NCBI GenBank assembly: GCA_003225295.1 | Contig: QHYZ01000047.1 | Location: 62,001-126,000, forward strand | DNA from: Acidobacteriota bacterium | Lineage (GTDB): Bacteria; Acidobacteriota; Terriglobia; Acidiferrales; UBA7541 | DNA length: 64,000 nucleotides | Direction: 5' to 3' | Shown here: positions 54,921-63,987 of the stretch, one piece after another | How positions within the stretch are numbered: the first letter of the stretch is position 1 | Layout: the number at the start of each line of letters is the position of its first letter | Program-made: the position numbers and the translations under genes | Notes under the pieces: model-generated | Databases searched by the model: none | What the model saw: only the letters and a program-made list of their open reading frames with translations | What the model was told of the DNA's origin: nothing

Positions 54921-55358
54921 ATGACCGGGTCGTCTGCGGGCTGCCAATGGGTCAAGCACACGAGTTTCAAAGATTATCAAAGCGCCGCGCGGCTCGCGCC
55001 GGACAATATGAGCGGCCATGTGCATGTCTTCGACGCGCGCGAGGGTGGCATATTCCGAATCTCGCTCAAGTACCAAGTCCAAGCGCACTCGCTCAGCGGC
55101 AAGACATCCGAAGACACGGACACCTCCCAAGGAGATTTGTCGAATTGATCCCTTACGAAGGATCGTTGAAGTCTTGTGTTCGAGTCGCCGGAGCCGCGAT
55201 TTGCAGTTGAGATGAGAATGATTGTGAGCTTTGCGGACGTCGACGGAGGAACGGAAGTCGCCGTGCTCTGGGAGGACATACCAGAAACCATTCGATCCGA
55301 AGATAATGAAATGGGCTGCAAGGAATCTCTACAGAAGCTAGCCGCGCTCATTGAATAA
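54921..55358 (+). pseudogene. SRPBCC/AHSA1-like protein remnant
   Basis: Three phases together encode the core of an SRPBCC (activator of Hsp90 ATPase-like) protein: NMSGHVHVFDAREGGIFRISL in the first, RFVELIPYEG in the second, and FESPEPRFAVEMRMIVSFADVDGGTEVAVL to ESLQKLAALIE in the third. At least two indels lie at about 55130-55175, next to GG pairs, and the N-terminal third is missing. So the gene is decayed. It lies directly after the tRNA-Lys gene. Confidence 0.65.
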
Positions 55359-55413
55359 TGCCGAAATTCAAAATGCATCACTGCCGAAACGGTTGCCGTC
55401 CGCGATAGGCGCC

Positions 55414-56373
55414 TTAATTTCCGCGCAGTGTGGCGGCTAGACCGAGGGCAACTTCACGCGCTCGGTGCAGATCTCCCGGCTCAAAGGAAATGGCAGAGAC
55501 CCGCGGATGGCCGCCACCACCAAATTTCTCGGCGAGTGAAGCCAAGTTCTGGTTCGCGGTCGCCTGATTCCACGGGTTCGTGCCCAGTGAAATTTTCGCC
55601 CGCACCGCCGAGGCACTGACGCTCACAGAATAAACACACTCCGGATGTAGCAGATAGGGTATGAACTTGTTGTAGCCCTCAAGATCCATGTCGCTGACAT
55701 CGAAGAAAATGACGCCGCCACGCGCGTCGATCCGTTCGCGCAGAATCTCAATCGACCTGCGATGCCTTTCAAGAAGCGGCCCAAGATGCTTCGCCACCAA
55801 GGGCAGCCTCACCATTTCACTCAGCGGGCGGTGGGCCAGATCTGGAATGATTCGTGCGGGCAGGCCGTTCTCTGGCGCAGCTTCAATCACCAAAGCTAGC
55901 TGTGTCGCCGGCTCGGTTAGTTCGACAGCCGATTGCGGCGTCGGATACTGCGCCCCATCAATGATGTCGCCCCAATGAATTAAGTCCTCGAGCGGCTTGG
56001 TATCGAAGCCAAATTTTTCTTTGGCGATCGTCGCAATGAGCTTGGTGCACGACTTGTAATCCGGCTCGTAAAACATCCGCGGGCCGGGCCGCTTGCGGAA
56101 TTGCTCGGCGTCGGCCGGCGTGAGAAATGCGCTCTGGTGATGGTCGAACCACCAAGTCACTTTCGACGAATTGGAAAACTTGAAGTCCACGATGACGTTT
56201 TCGTCGCCATCGAACAGGCCGGCTTCCCAGGGTTGCGCGGCGCGGTGAGTCATCCCCGTGAAGCTGAACTCTGCGGCCTGGTCAAAGCGTTCGCAATAAA
56301 AGCGGTAGAAGAGAGCAGCGGAAGCAGTGCCATCAAAGCAGCGATCGTGAAAACAGAGCCGGACCTTGGTCAT
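55414..56373 (-). CDS. DHH-family phosphoesterase
   Basis: A 319-residue protein from the ATG at 56373 (open 20 codons upstream, unsupported). The N-terminal motif HDRCFDGTASAAL and the WFDHHQS signature supply Asp and His ligands for two metals; the C-terminal EKFGGGGHPRVSA is the DHHA1 substrate-binding motif. DHH-DHHA1 proteins hydrolyse short RNA, pAp or cyclic dinucleotides. This one lacks a membrane segment. Substrate not determined; nearest idea is an NrnA-like or bifunctional oligoribonuclease. Confidence 0.85.
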   Translation of the reverse strand: MTKVRLCFHDRCFDGTASAALFYRFYCERFDQAAEFSFTGMTHRAAQPWEAGLFDGDENVIVDFKFSNSSKVTWWFDHHQSAFLTPADAEQFRKRPGPRMFYEPDYKSCTKLIATIAKEKFGFDTKPLEDLIHWGDIIDGAQYPTPQSAVELTEPATQLALVIEAAPENGLPARIIPDLAHRPLSEMVRLPLVAKHLGPLLERHRRSIEILRERIDARGGVIFFDVSDMDLEGYNKFIPYLLHPECVYSVSVSASAVRAKISLGTNPWNQATANQNLASLAEKFGGGGHPRVSAISFEPGDLHRAREVALGLAATLRGN

Positions 56374-56656
56374 AAGTGAGCGGGTTCGCCGCTTCGCCTC
56401 CAGACTGGTCGGCAGACAGGGCGGCGAAGCCAACCAAGATGTACGTGGGCGGCAGGATTGTCAAGCAGAAAGGCTTGCCACAATTGGCTTGGGATTTTCA
56501 GGCATTCCTCTCGGCACGTGCGCTAATGCAACGGTGCCACTGGTTTGACACTGGTTTACTTACACTGGTTTACTTCGCTTGACTTTCAGCACCGACTAGC
56601 CTTACTAACTTTACTACCCCGGCATTCACAATCGATTTGTGTGACCAGGAGGCCGC

Positions 56657-56953
56657 ATGCCCGAAGAAAAGAACTTATTTACGGGGCTTTTTGATTTCTC
56701 TTTCAGTCATTTGCTGCTTCGCCGCCTTGTAAAATTATTGTATGCCATCGCCATCCTGTCCGGCGGAATCACGGTGGTCGCCTGCGTCGTGCTCGGCATG
56801 CAGCAATCGCCGGCCCAAGGCCTGATCAATCTCGTCGCAGGGATCGTGGCTCTCTTCGTGGGCATTCTGGTTGTGCGCGCCCTGCTTGAGCTAGCGCTGG
56901 TCATTCTGCGTATCGCGGAGGGCATCGAGCACGCCACACATCCCGGAAGCTAA
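56657..56953 (+). CDS. DUF4282 membrane protein
   Basis: A 98-residue protein with AGGAGG 8 nt before the ATG. Two hydrophobic helices (LLYAIAILSGGITVVACVVLGM and LINLVAGIVALFVGILVVRALLEL) and the FTGLFDFSFSHLLLRRLVKLLY opening match DUF4282. Function unknown; inner membrane. Confidence 0.85.
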   Translation: MPEEKNLFTGLFDFSFSHLLLRRLVKLLYAIAILSGGITVVACVVLGMQQSPAQGLINLVAGIVALFVGILVVRALLELALVILRIAEGIEHATHPGS

Positions 56954-56990
56954 CGGCGAGACGGGATTGGGACGCACAGGGCTGGCTTGC

Positions 56991-57839
56991 TCAGACGCCG
57001 ATGGCGACCCGCGCGTTCATCCGTCGTGTGTCTCCGGCACGTAACGTAAATCTCTGCCCGAAATAGGGAGCCTGCGCCAGAACTTTCTGAAGGTCAAGAT
57101 CATCCGCATAGCGCCGCTTGGGAATTCGCCGCGCCAGAATGCTGATCTCCAACGGGTCGCGACGAAAGGGATAGGGCTCCAGCCTCGCACCGTTGTTCCC
57201 TTCGGGTTGCAGATCCCAATCCACTTCGGTGCCCTGGTAGTCGGCCGGTACCGCATCGATCGTGGCGCCTTCCAAGGGCCCGAGGCAAAAATAAAGGGAG
57301 AGGCGGTCTAACGCCTCGAGACGCTGCGCGTTGGCCTGCAACCATTTCTCGTCGACAAAACTTACCTTCGTGGGATCCGCGCGAAGGTCCACTTTCAGCC
57401 GCAATTGCTGCAAACGCAGTGTTTGCAAGAAATTACCGACGACAGGAGCCTCGTGAGCCTTCACGGACTTGGCGGAGAATCCCGGCATCGTGGCGCGTGT
57501 TCGATCATACAGGCCCGCGCAGTGCAAGCTGACAAGCAGACCGGCGTAGCGGTCCACTTTTACAATGCGTTCGATTCCCCGGTGGTAGAGATCAATGTGC
57601 TCCTGCGTGGGCAGGGACATGAAGCTGTAGGGCAAAAAGCTGACGGGGTCGATGCGCGGCTGGAGCTCCCACTCGTTCCAGCCATTGTCGTGCTCCGTGG
57701 CAGCGAGTTGGAACGATTCCAAAGGCTCGGGCCTCGCGAAACCTTCATTGCCCAATTCGCGCGCAAAATACCCAGACAGAACCGCGTGGTCCGTCTGGCG
57801 AATCAAGATCAGATGATCACCGTGCTCTTGAATGATCAT
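56991..57839 (-). CDS. DUF3891 protein
   Basis: A 282-residue soluble protein starting MIIQEHGDHLILIRQTDHAVLSG, as DUF3891 members do, followed by AATEHDNGWNEWE with the conserved HD pair, and LHCAGLYDR. The family has an HD-domain-like helical fold that may bind metal; no function is established. The ATG at 57839 has GAGGG 7 nt upstream; two ATGs further upstream are possible but have none. Convergent with the DUF4282 gene. Confidence 0.85.
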   Translation of the reverse strand: MIIQEHGDHLILIRQTDHAVLSGYFARELGNEGFARPEPLESFQLAATEHDNGWNEWELQPRIDPVSFLPYSFMSLPTQEHIDLYHRGIERIVKVDRYAGLLVSLHCAGLYDRTRATMPGFSAKSVKAHEAPVVGNFLQTLRLQQLRLKVDLRADPTKVSFVDEKWLQANAQRLEALDRLSLYFCLGPLEGATIDAVPADYQGTEVDWDLQPEGNNGARLEPYPFRRDPLEISILARRIPKRRYADDLDLQKVLAQAPYFGQRFTLRAGDTRRMNARVAIGV

Positions 57840-58064
57840 GGCGCTGCCCTCGTTAGCAGCGACGCTTGAAACATACGCCTTCAGAGTTAAACGCATTGGC
57901 CCGGCGGGTAGACTGGCCAAGTAATTCTCTTATCGACGATGGTATTATGCCTTCACCTATGCCTCGAATCCAGCACGTTCGCGCGGCTGGCAATTCCTTT
58001 CAAAATACCTCCCAAAATCCCAGTGGAGGGGCACTTCGCATGCTTGTAGAATAGAGCCAACACT

Positions 58065-58103
58065 ACGGGAGTGGCGGAACTGGCAGACGCGCAAGACTTA
58101 GGA
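58065..58103 (+). repeat. 5'-half copy of tRNA-Leu (TAG)
   Basis: The bases from 58066 to 58103 are identical to the first part of the intact tRNA-Leu (63902-63939): acceptor 5' strand, D arm and anticodon stem through the loop CTTAGGA. Homology ends there; base 58065 is A in place of G. The D arm and anticodon loop are present but the variable, T and 3' acceptor parts are absent, so it is not functional. Confidence 0.85.
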
Positions 58104-58339
58104 ACAAATCCTCGCGTATTGTAAACAAACGACTTGCAGGAAAACAAAGCCAGTTGACTCACCGGACTTCACCGGGCCTTTAGAGACCCTTCTCTCATAG
58201 TTAATACATAGACTAAGCGGTTGCCATTGCTTCATTCTTGAGGCGGCTTGCGAGGGCTGTTTGCGCCGGGCGTGGAACTTGCGCTGCGGCGGTTGGTTGC
58301 GAACCAGTCACATCTGAAAGGTTCTGGAGGCCACCTACT

Positions 58340-58510
58340 CATTTCGGTGGTCCCCGGCTGACGCCGATGCGCCGTTGGACCTCTCGCAAGAGGGCTTCGT
58401 TTCGAAACTCGCCGAGCATACGAAGGATCTGGATATCGGCCTTGTGGTCTCGAATGCTGGCACGCCAAGCCCGGGCGAGTTCCTGAAGCTCGATCGACGG
58501 CTACGAAACA
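58340..58510 (+). pseudogene. Short-chain dehydrogenase fragment
   Basis: A frame containing ADADAPLDLSQEGFVSKL, then DLDIGLVVSNAGTPSPGEFLKLDRR: the NNAG-like motif (SNAG) and preceding strand of an SDR enzyme. There is no Rossmann GxxxGxG part before it and no YxxxK after it. It is a fragment of an SDR gene, next to the broken tRNA-Leu copy. The surrounding gap (57840-58707) has no other gene. Confidence 0.5.
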
Positions 58511-58707
58511 TCGAGCTGACGCCGTTTCGCGCTCAAGAAAATCCAGTACCCGCTTACGAGACAACTCTGACGTAACAAGATTAGGTAAGGGTTGACGATT
58601 ATTACACGCCCAGAGACTCGTATTTTGTTTCCCGCAACAATGTTTCCGGCCAGCGAGGGCACACTTCGCGAATTGAGCTCGGCATATCGGATAAGAGCAG
58701 TGTTCCA

Positions 58708-60162
58708 CTATTTTTGTTCGAGTTGTTTCAGTTTGTCCGCTGCATTCTGATTTTTGGGATCGAGCTCGAGGGATTTGCGGTAGTTGGTGATGGCCTGTTG
58801 TTTTTGGCCGTCCTTGGCGTATGCTTCGGCCAAACTGTGATAGACGTTGCCTGACTTGGGATATTCCTCGACATTGAGTCTGAAGATGGCGATGGCGTCG
58901 GCATTCCGGCCCTTTTCCAGGAGCATGTAGCCGAGCTGATTGAGGGCATGTTCGTCGAAATTATAACCATGGGGATTGGTGCGCTTGAGTTCGCGGTATT
59001 GAGCAACGGCAGCATCGACGCCACGATTCACCAAAGTCTCACCGAGATCAGGGACCAGCGGGCGTTTCGGCGCGGCCGGCTCCTTCTCATACAGAATCGC
59101 GCGAATTCCTTTCGCCATTTCGCCCAAGTTCGCCCCCGGCGTGTTATTGAAAATCACGATCAGGTCGTGATCGCCCACCAGCCGCTGTTCCAGCGTATTG
59201 AACCCGTTGATTCCCCCGCCATGCGAAATCACCGTCTGCCCCGCGCCAGGCTCATCCGTCGGAATTGTCCGAATATCCCAACCATATCCATAGTGCTCCA
59301 GGTTCGGCGTAAATAGCCTTTGCTTCAGCTCGTTCGGAACGAGTTTATGCGTGTAAAGCGCCTGGTCCCACTTGTAGAGATCCTCCACGGTCGAATAAAG
59401 CGAACCCGCCGCATACGGCAACGACATATCCAGATACGGCGCGTTCTCCACTCCGCCCAACTCCTGCTGATACCCCGTGGCACGATTCGCCAAAATGTCG
59501 GCATGGTGGTCGTAGCCGGAATCCTTCATTCCCAGCGGCACGAAAATGCTCTCCTTCAGCAGCGTCTCGTACGTTTTCCCCGTCACGCGCTCGAGTATTG
59601 CCCCCAGCAGGAAATATCCGGAGTTGTCGTAGTGAAACTTCGTCCCTGGCTCGAACTGCAAATCGCCGCTGCAGAATTTCTTCGCGAACTCCTCGACCCC
59701 ATAAGGGTTTCGCGAAACGTCGGCGAAGAAATTCGGTGCGTCTGTATAACTGGGAATCCCGGACGTATGGCTCAGCAGCTGGCTGATGGTGACTTTCGAA
59801 CCGGTGTCCTGGCGGTAGTAGGGGAGATAGTCGGAGAGGTGGCCGTCGAGCTCAATAGTGCCCTTGGCCACTTGCTGCATGATCAGCATAGAAGTGAATT
59901 GTTTGGTGATGGAGCCGAGGCGAAACTTCACCTCCGGCGTGTTCGGGATGTTCCACTCGCGATTAGCCAGGCCATAACCTTTTTTGAAAATGACCTTGTC
60001 GTGGTCCGAGACCAGCACCGTGCCGGTGAATGAACAGCAGTCTGCATACTGGGACATGAGCTTATCGATTTTTGCGGCGTTGTCGGGGGTGTCTGCGGCG
60101 GAGGCGGACGAAATTTGCCAGAGGAGAGTTAAAAGAAGAACGCGCAGGATGAATTTCTTCAT
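58708..60162 (-). CDS. Serine hydrolase (beta-lactamase/PBP family) with C-terminal TPRs
   Basis: A 484-residue secreted enzyme with signal peptide MKKFILRVLLLTLLWQISSASA; the ATG at 60162 has GAGGG 6 nt upstream, better than the GTG at 60174. Active-site motifs are SITK (S84, K87), YDN in KFHYDNSGYF and HGGGINGF. After about residue 390 two to three TPR units occur (NQLGYMLLEKGRNADAIAIFRLN, YHSLAEAYAKDGQKQQAI). It is probably an esterase or peptidase acting outside the cytoplasm. Similar to the enzyme at 44.8 kb, which has no TPR. Confidence 0.9.
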   Translation of the reverse strand: MKKFILRVLLLTLLWQISSASAADTPDNAAKIDKLMSQYADCCSFTGTVLVSDHDKVIFKKGYGLANREWNIPNTPEVKFRLGSITKQFTSMLIMQQVAKGTIELDGHLSDYLPYYRQDTGSKVTISQLLSHTSGIPSYTDAPNFFADVSRNPYGVEEFAKKFCSGDLQFEPGTKFHYDNSGYFLLGAILERVTGKTYETLLKESIFVPLGMKDSGYDHHADILANRATGYQQELGGVENAPYLDMSLPYAAGSLYSTVEDLYKWDQALYTHKLVPNELKQRLFTPNLEHYGYGWDIRTIPTDEPGAGQTVISHGGGINGFNTLEQRLVGDHDLIVIFNNTPGANLGEMAKGIRAILYEKEPAAPKRPLVPDLGETLVNRGVDAAVAQYRELKRTNPHGYNFDEHALNQLGYMLLEKGRNADAIAIFRLNVEEYPKSGNVYHSLAEAYAKDGQKQQAITNYRKSLELDPKNQNAADKLKQLEQK

Positions 60163-60517
60163 CGTGGCCCTCACATTTAGAGATGGCCTAGCCTGTCAAG
60201 TCAGGAGGGATTATATATTCAAGACTGCGACAGTACATCGAGCAATCGCTCAAGGGAACTCGAGCCCCTGGCTGCGAACTCGATGGCCATTGTCAGAAGA
60301 GTCCCTACTCGCTCCTGATTTGGGGGCAGAATGGACGATTCACCACGTCCAGAACCTCATCTTTCGATTCCCACACCACCTTTGTGGACTCCGAACAACG
60401 CAAGCTCCTTAATTACCATTGCTTTGGCGAATCGCTATTATGCTCAACTTCGCAGCCCAGTAAATTTTTTTGGAACTTTTTGGATATTCAGACGTCTATG
60501 TATTACGAGGACTGAGT
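60163..60517. other. 355-bp divergent region before padR
   Basis: Divergent promoters of the serine hydrolase and padR should lie here. I see no repeat or palindrome clear enough to call. Confidence 0.4.
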
Positions 60518-60847
60518 ATGCCAAAATCTGACTCACTCCAGGGTTCACTCGATTTGCTGGTGCTAAAGATTCTCTCGCGCCGGGCGCGGCTGCATGGCTA
60601 CGCCATCATGTCGGCAATTCAGAACATGTCCGGCGAAGTGCTGCGCGTGGAGGAAGGTTCGCTGTACCCGGCGCTTCACCGCATGGAGGAAGCAGGCTGG
60701 ATTCGCGCGGAATGGATCACCAAAGACTCCGGGAAGCGGGCGCGCATGTATGAATTGACTGCGGCGGGCAGGAAGCAGCTTGGCACCGAAGAGTCGCGCT
60801 GGCAAGCGGTGACTTCCGCAATCAATCGCGTTCTACGGGAGGCCTGA
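60518..60847 (+). CDS. PadR-family transcriptional regulator
   Basis: A 109-residue PadR repressor: SLDLLVLKILSRRARLHGYAIMSAIQ, VLRVEEGSLYPALHRMEEAGWIRAEW and the final ELTAAGRKQL are the winged-helix signature. The ATG at 60518 has GAGG 7 nt upstream; 16 codons of open frame before it are not used. One base separates its stop from the start of the ADOP permease gene, the standard PadR-ADOP arrangement in Acidobacteriota, and it should control that gene. Confidence 0.92.
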   Translation: MPKSDSLQGSLDLLVLKILSRRARLHGYAIMSAIQNMSGEVLRVEEGSLYPALHRMEEAGWIRAEWITKDSGKRARMYELTAAGRKQLGTEESRWQAVTSAINRVLREA

Positions 60848-60848
60848 T

Positions 60849-63521
60849 ATGCCGCTGTGGTCACGGTTAGCCAATTTTCTTCGCGGCGATCGTTTGAATC
60901 GTGAAATCGACGAAGAATTTCAGTCGCACATTGAAGAAGCGATCGAGCACGGCCGCGACCCCGCTGAAGCCCGAAAAGCGTTCGGCTCCGCGCTGCGGCA
61001 CCGCGAGGAGAGCCGCGATATCCGGCTAGTGGCGTGGCTTGAATCGTTGCGCGCGGACGCGGTGTTCGGCTGGCGGCAGCTTAATAAGACCAGGGTCACG
61101 TCTCTCGCGGCAATCTTGTCCCTGGCACTGGCAATCGGTGCATGTACATCTGCATTCCGGTTGATCGACGCCCTGCTACTGCGTCCCTTGCCCGTGGCGA
61201 ACGCTGAGCGTCTGTACGATTTGTCACGGCAAGGGATAGGTCCCGATAACAAGCCGCAGACGTTCGATGGCTGGGCTTATCCGGACTTCCAATTGATGCG
61301 GGCTGCGGTTGCAAATCAGGCCGAGTTGATCGCCGTCTCGTATGCCGAGCCGATCGATCTGACTTACAAGTCAGACGAGGAGACGGAAAGCGCGTACCTG
61401 CAATGTGTTTCCGGTTGGATGTTCCCCACGCTGGGTATTCGGCCTGCCTTAGGGAGAGTTTTTACAGAAAACGACGATCTCATGCCTGGCGGGCATCCTT
61501 ATGCCGTGCTGTCGCACGATTACTGGACGCACCGCTTTGGCCAGGATCCTGGCGTGATAGGCCGTACCTTCCGACTGGGCAACACAATTTACGAGATCAC
61601 CGGCGTCGCGGAGGCACCCTTTACCGGCACCGAGCCCGGCACGATAGTCGATATTTTCGTGCCCATCATGATGCATCCCGGCGTGACGCGCAAAGACTGG
61701 ACCTGGCACAGAACGTTGTTCATGCCAAAACCGGGGGCGCTGGAAAATGACAGAGCAGCCCTCGAATCGATCCGGCAAAAACTGCAGGCAACTTCTCGCG
61801 CATTCGAGGAAGAGCGAGCCAAAGGTTTTCTGGGGATGCGCAAAGAAGACATCGATCATTTTTTGAACCAGACGCTTTTGCTCTTGCCGGCAGCGACCGG
61901 AGTTTCGTCGCTGCAGTCCGAGACACGCCGGCCGCTTGAGATTCTCGGAGTGCTGGTAGCTTTGGTGTTGCTCATCGCTTGTGCCAACGTCGCGAATCTG
62001 ATGACGGCGCAGGCCTCGGCACGGGCGCGGGAGATGGCCGTGCGCGTGTCCATCGGCGGCGGACGATGGCGCCTTGTTCAGTTGGTCCTTCTGCAAAGTG
62101 CCTGGCTCGCCTTACTTGCGGCTGTGCTCGGCGGGTTGTTTGCCTGGTGGTCCGGACCGTTTGTCGTCAGCATGATCAATCCTCCCGACAATCCGGCGCG
62201 CTTGCTCCTTCCTGCAGACTGGCGAGTGCTCAGTTTTGGATTGGCGCTGGCCCTTGGCGTGACGCTGCTTTTTGGCCTGGCTCCTGCCTTACGCGCATCT
62301 TCCGTGAATCCAGTTAGCGGGCTTAAAGGAGGAGAGGACCCACACTCCAGGAGGCGATTGATGCATGCGCTGATCGCCGTGCAAGTGGCGTTTTGTTTCC
62401 TTGTGCTTTTCGTCGCAGGGCTTTTCGTCACCACGTTTAAGCGCTTGTCCAATCAGCCGACCGGCTTTTCCGCGGACCGGTTACTGGTTCTCGATACCGT
62501 GGCAAAGCAGCCTCAATCGCTGGAGTTCTGGGAGCAAGTGGCCGAGCGGCTGCAAAGCGTGCAGGGAGTCGAAAAGGTCGCGCTGGCGGATGAGCCGCTG
62601 CTCGGTGGCGGCAGTTGGAACAATTTCATTTCGGTCAACGGAGCGCCACCCAACGGGATTCTGTCTTACATGCGGGCCGTTTCTCCCGGCTGGCTGGAAA
62701 CGATGAAGGTTCCCCTGATTGATGGCCGGGACTTCCTTCCGAGCGATGCACATCCGGGGGCAGCGCTGGTTAACGAAACTTTCGCGAAGGTCTACTTTGA
62801 CGGTCTGGATCCGGTGGGCAAGACGTTCGACCTCAGTTTTGACGAGGGCGTGCGCCTCCGATATCAGATCGTGGGACTTGTGGGGGATGTTCGTTATAAG
62901 AGTCTGCGCGAGCCGATCTTGCCCCAGCTATATGTTCCTTTTCACTCCGTTGACGCCACGGGGGCAACCGTCAAGAAAACCAACGGAACACTGCTTGTGC
63001 GCACATCGCTTTCCAGCCCGCTTGTGCTGGCGTCAACCTTGCGTCAAGAGGTATCGCAAGCCCGGTCCGAGTTCCGCGTCAGCCGCATCCGCAGGCAACT
63101 GGAAATCAACGAGTCGCACACGGTGCGCGAGCGTTTGCTGGCAACATTGGCGCTTTTCTTCGCCATTGTCGCGCTATTGATCGCCGGCGTCGGACTTTAT
63201 GGCGTGCTGCACTATTCCGTTCTGCAACGGCGGCGCGAAATCGGCATCCGCATCGCGGTAGGCGCACAGGCAGGAGGCATCGCGCGGCTGGTCACCATGG
63301 ATGTCTTTTCCATGGTGCTATTCGGTGCGGCCGCGGGCGTTGGCCTGGGGATGGTTTCCATTCGATTCATCGAGTCACTGTTCTACCAGGTGAAGGCCAC
63401 TGACCTCCAAATGCTCGCACTTCCGGCGCTGACCATCCTCGGGGGAGCGTTACTGGCTGCGCTGCCTGCCGTGATCCGCGCAGTGCGGATCGATCCAGTC
63501 ACGATGCTGCGCGCCGAATAA
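60849..63521 (+). CDS. ADOP-family ABC permease (MacB/FtsX-like)
   Basis: An 890-residue membrane protein. The N-terminal ~75 residues (RLANFLRGDRLNREIDEEFQSHIEEAIEHG) are the ADOP-specific helical domain. A MacB periplasmic core lies between TM1 (about 87-108) and a second helix group; FtsX-type helices occur at about 360-470 and in the last 150 residues (FFAIVALLIAGVGLYGVLHYSVLQRRREIGIRIAVGA). The two FtsX repeats are the duplicated halves that give the family its name. There is no ATPase gene beside it, as expected for an orphan. Probable role: mechanotransmission or export in the envelope. Confidence 0.92.
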   Translation: MPLWSRLANFLRGDRLNREIDEEFQSHIEEAIEHGRDPAEARKAFGSALRHREESRDIRLVAWLESLRADAVFGWRQLNKTRVTSLAAILSLALAIGACTSAFRLIDALLLRPLPVANAERLYDLSRQGIGPDNKPQTFDGWAYPDFQLMRAAVANQAELIAVSYAEPIDLTYKSDEETESAYLQCVSGWMFPTLGIRPALGRVFTENDDLMPGGHPYAVLSHDYWTHRFGQDPGVIGRTFRLGNTIYEITGVAEAPFTGTEPGTIVDIFVPIMMHPGVTRKDWTWHRTLFMPKPGALENDRAALESIRQKLQATSRAFEEERAKGFLGMRKEDIDHFLNQTLLLLPAATGVSSLQSETRRPLEILGVLVALVLLIACANVANLMTAQASARAREMAVRVSIGGGRWRLVQLVLLQSAWLALLAAVLGGLFAWWSGPFVVSMINPPDNPARLLLPADWRVLSFGLALALGVTLLFGLAPALRASSVNPVSGLKGGEDPHSRRRLMHALIAVQVAFCFLVLFVAGLFVTTFKRLSNQPTGFSADRLLVLDTVAKQPQSLEFWEQVAERLQSVQGVEKVALADEPLLGGGSWNNFISVNGAPPNGILSYMRAVSPGWLETMKVPLIDGRDFLPSDAHPGAALVNETFAKVYFDGLDPVGKTFDLSFDEGVRLRYQIVGLVGDVRYKSLREPILPQLYVPFHSVDATGATVKKTNGTLLVRTSLSSPLVLASTLRQEVSQARSEFRVSRIRRQLEINESHTVRERLLATLALFFAIVALLIAGVGLYGVLHYSVLQRRREIGIRIAVGAQAGGIARLVTMDVFSMVLFGAAAGVGLGMVSIRFIESLFYQVKATDLQMLALPALTILGGALLAALPAVIRAVRIDPVTMLRAE

Positions 63522-63900
63522 GCGTACCAACCTGCGAATCCCACTCTTGCACGTGGGCCAGAAGCTCAGTTCTGGAGGGCCGTGATCGGTTACGTTACGA
63601 TCGGCCCCCGATTGATCCGGGGTGACAATCTGGGAGTGATCGTCTTGTGGGTGAAATCGAAATCCTGGCTGCGGCCCCTTCCACGGACGATCCGTAATTA
63701 GGCGAGTAAGGTGAGAATGGCTCTAAACGTCCCGTAAGCAACGCCAGACAAGTCAACGGGTTGGCGCGGTGAGAGCAAGACAAAAAGCCACGCGCGCCGA
63801 CTGCGAACCTGAACGCTTCATAGATAACTCATAGTTGAGGCAGAAACGCCCGTCGAAACCCGAAAGGAAAATGCCCAGAAGCCTGTATAATGAGTGAGTT
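63522..63900. other. 379-bp region before tRNA-Leu
   Basis: No gene. TATAAT at 63886-63891 is a likely -10 box for the tRNA (start near 63898), but no good -35 lies 16-18 nt upstream. Confidence 0.4.
63886..63891 (+). promoter_or_regulatory. Candidate -10 box of tRNA-Leu
   Basis: Consensus TATAAT 9 nt before the first base of the tRNA. The 5'-half copy at 58 kb has TAGAAT at about the same distance, so part of the promoter was probably copied with it. Confidence 0.45.
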
Positions 63901-63987
63901 GCGGGAGTGGCGGAACTGGCAGACGCGCAAGACTTAGGATCTTGTGGCCGAAAGGCCGTGGGGGTTCAAATCCCTCCTTCCGCACCA
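63901..63987 (+). tRNA. tRNA-Leu (TAG)
   Basis: An 87-nt class II tRNA with encoded CCA. The acceptor GCGGGAG pairs with CTTCCGC (one G-U), the anticodon stem CAAGA/TCTTG holds CTTAGGA (anticodon TAG at 63935-63937), a long variable arm TGGCCGAAAGGCCG follows, and the T arm is GGGGGTTCAAATCCC. It reads CUA/CUN leucine codons. Confidence 0.95.

Noticed and set aside
58232-58708. 158-codon minus-strand frame
   Set aside because: Covers the SDR fragment in antisense; Arg- and Pro-rich composition typical of a shadow frame.
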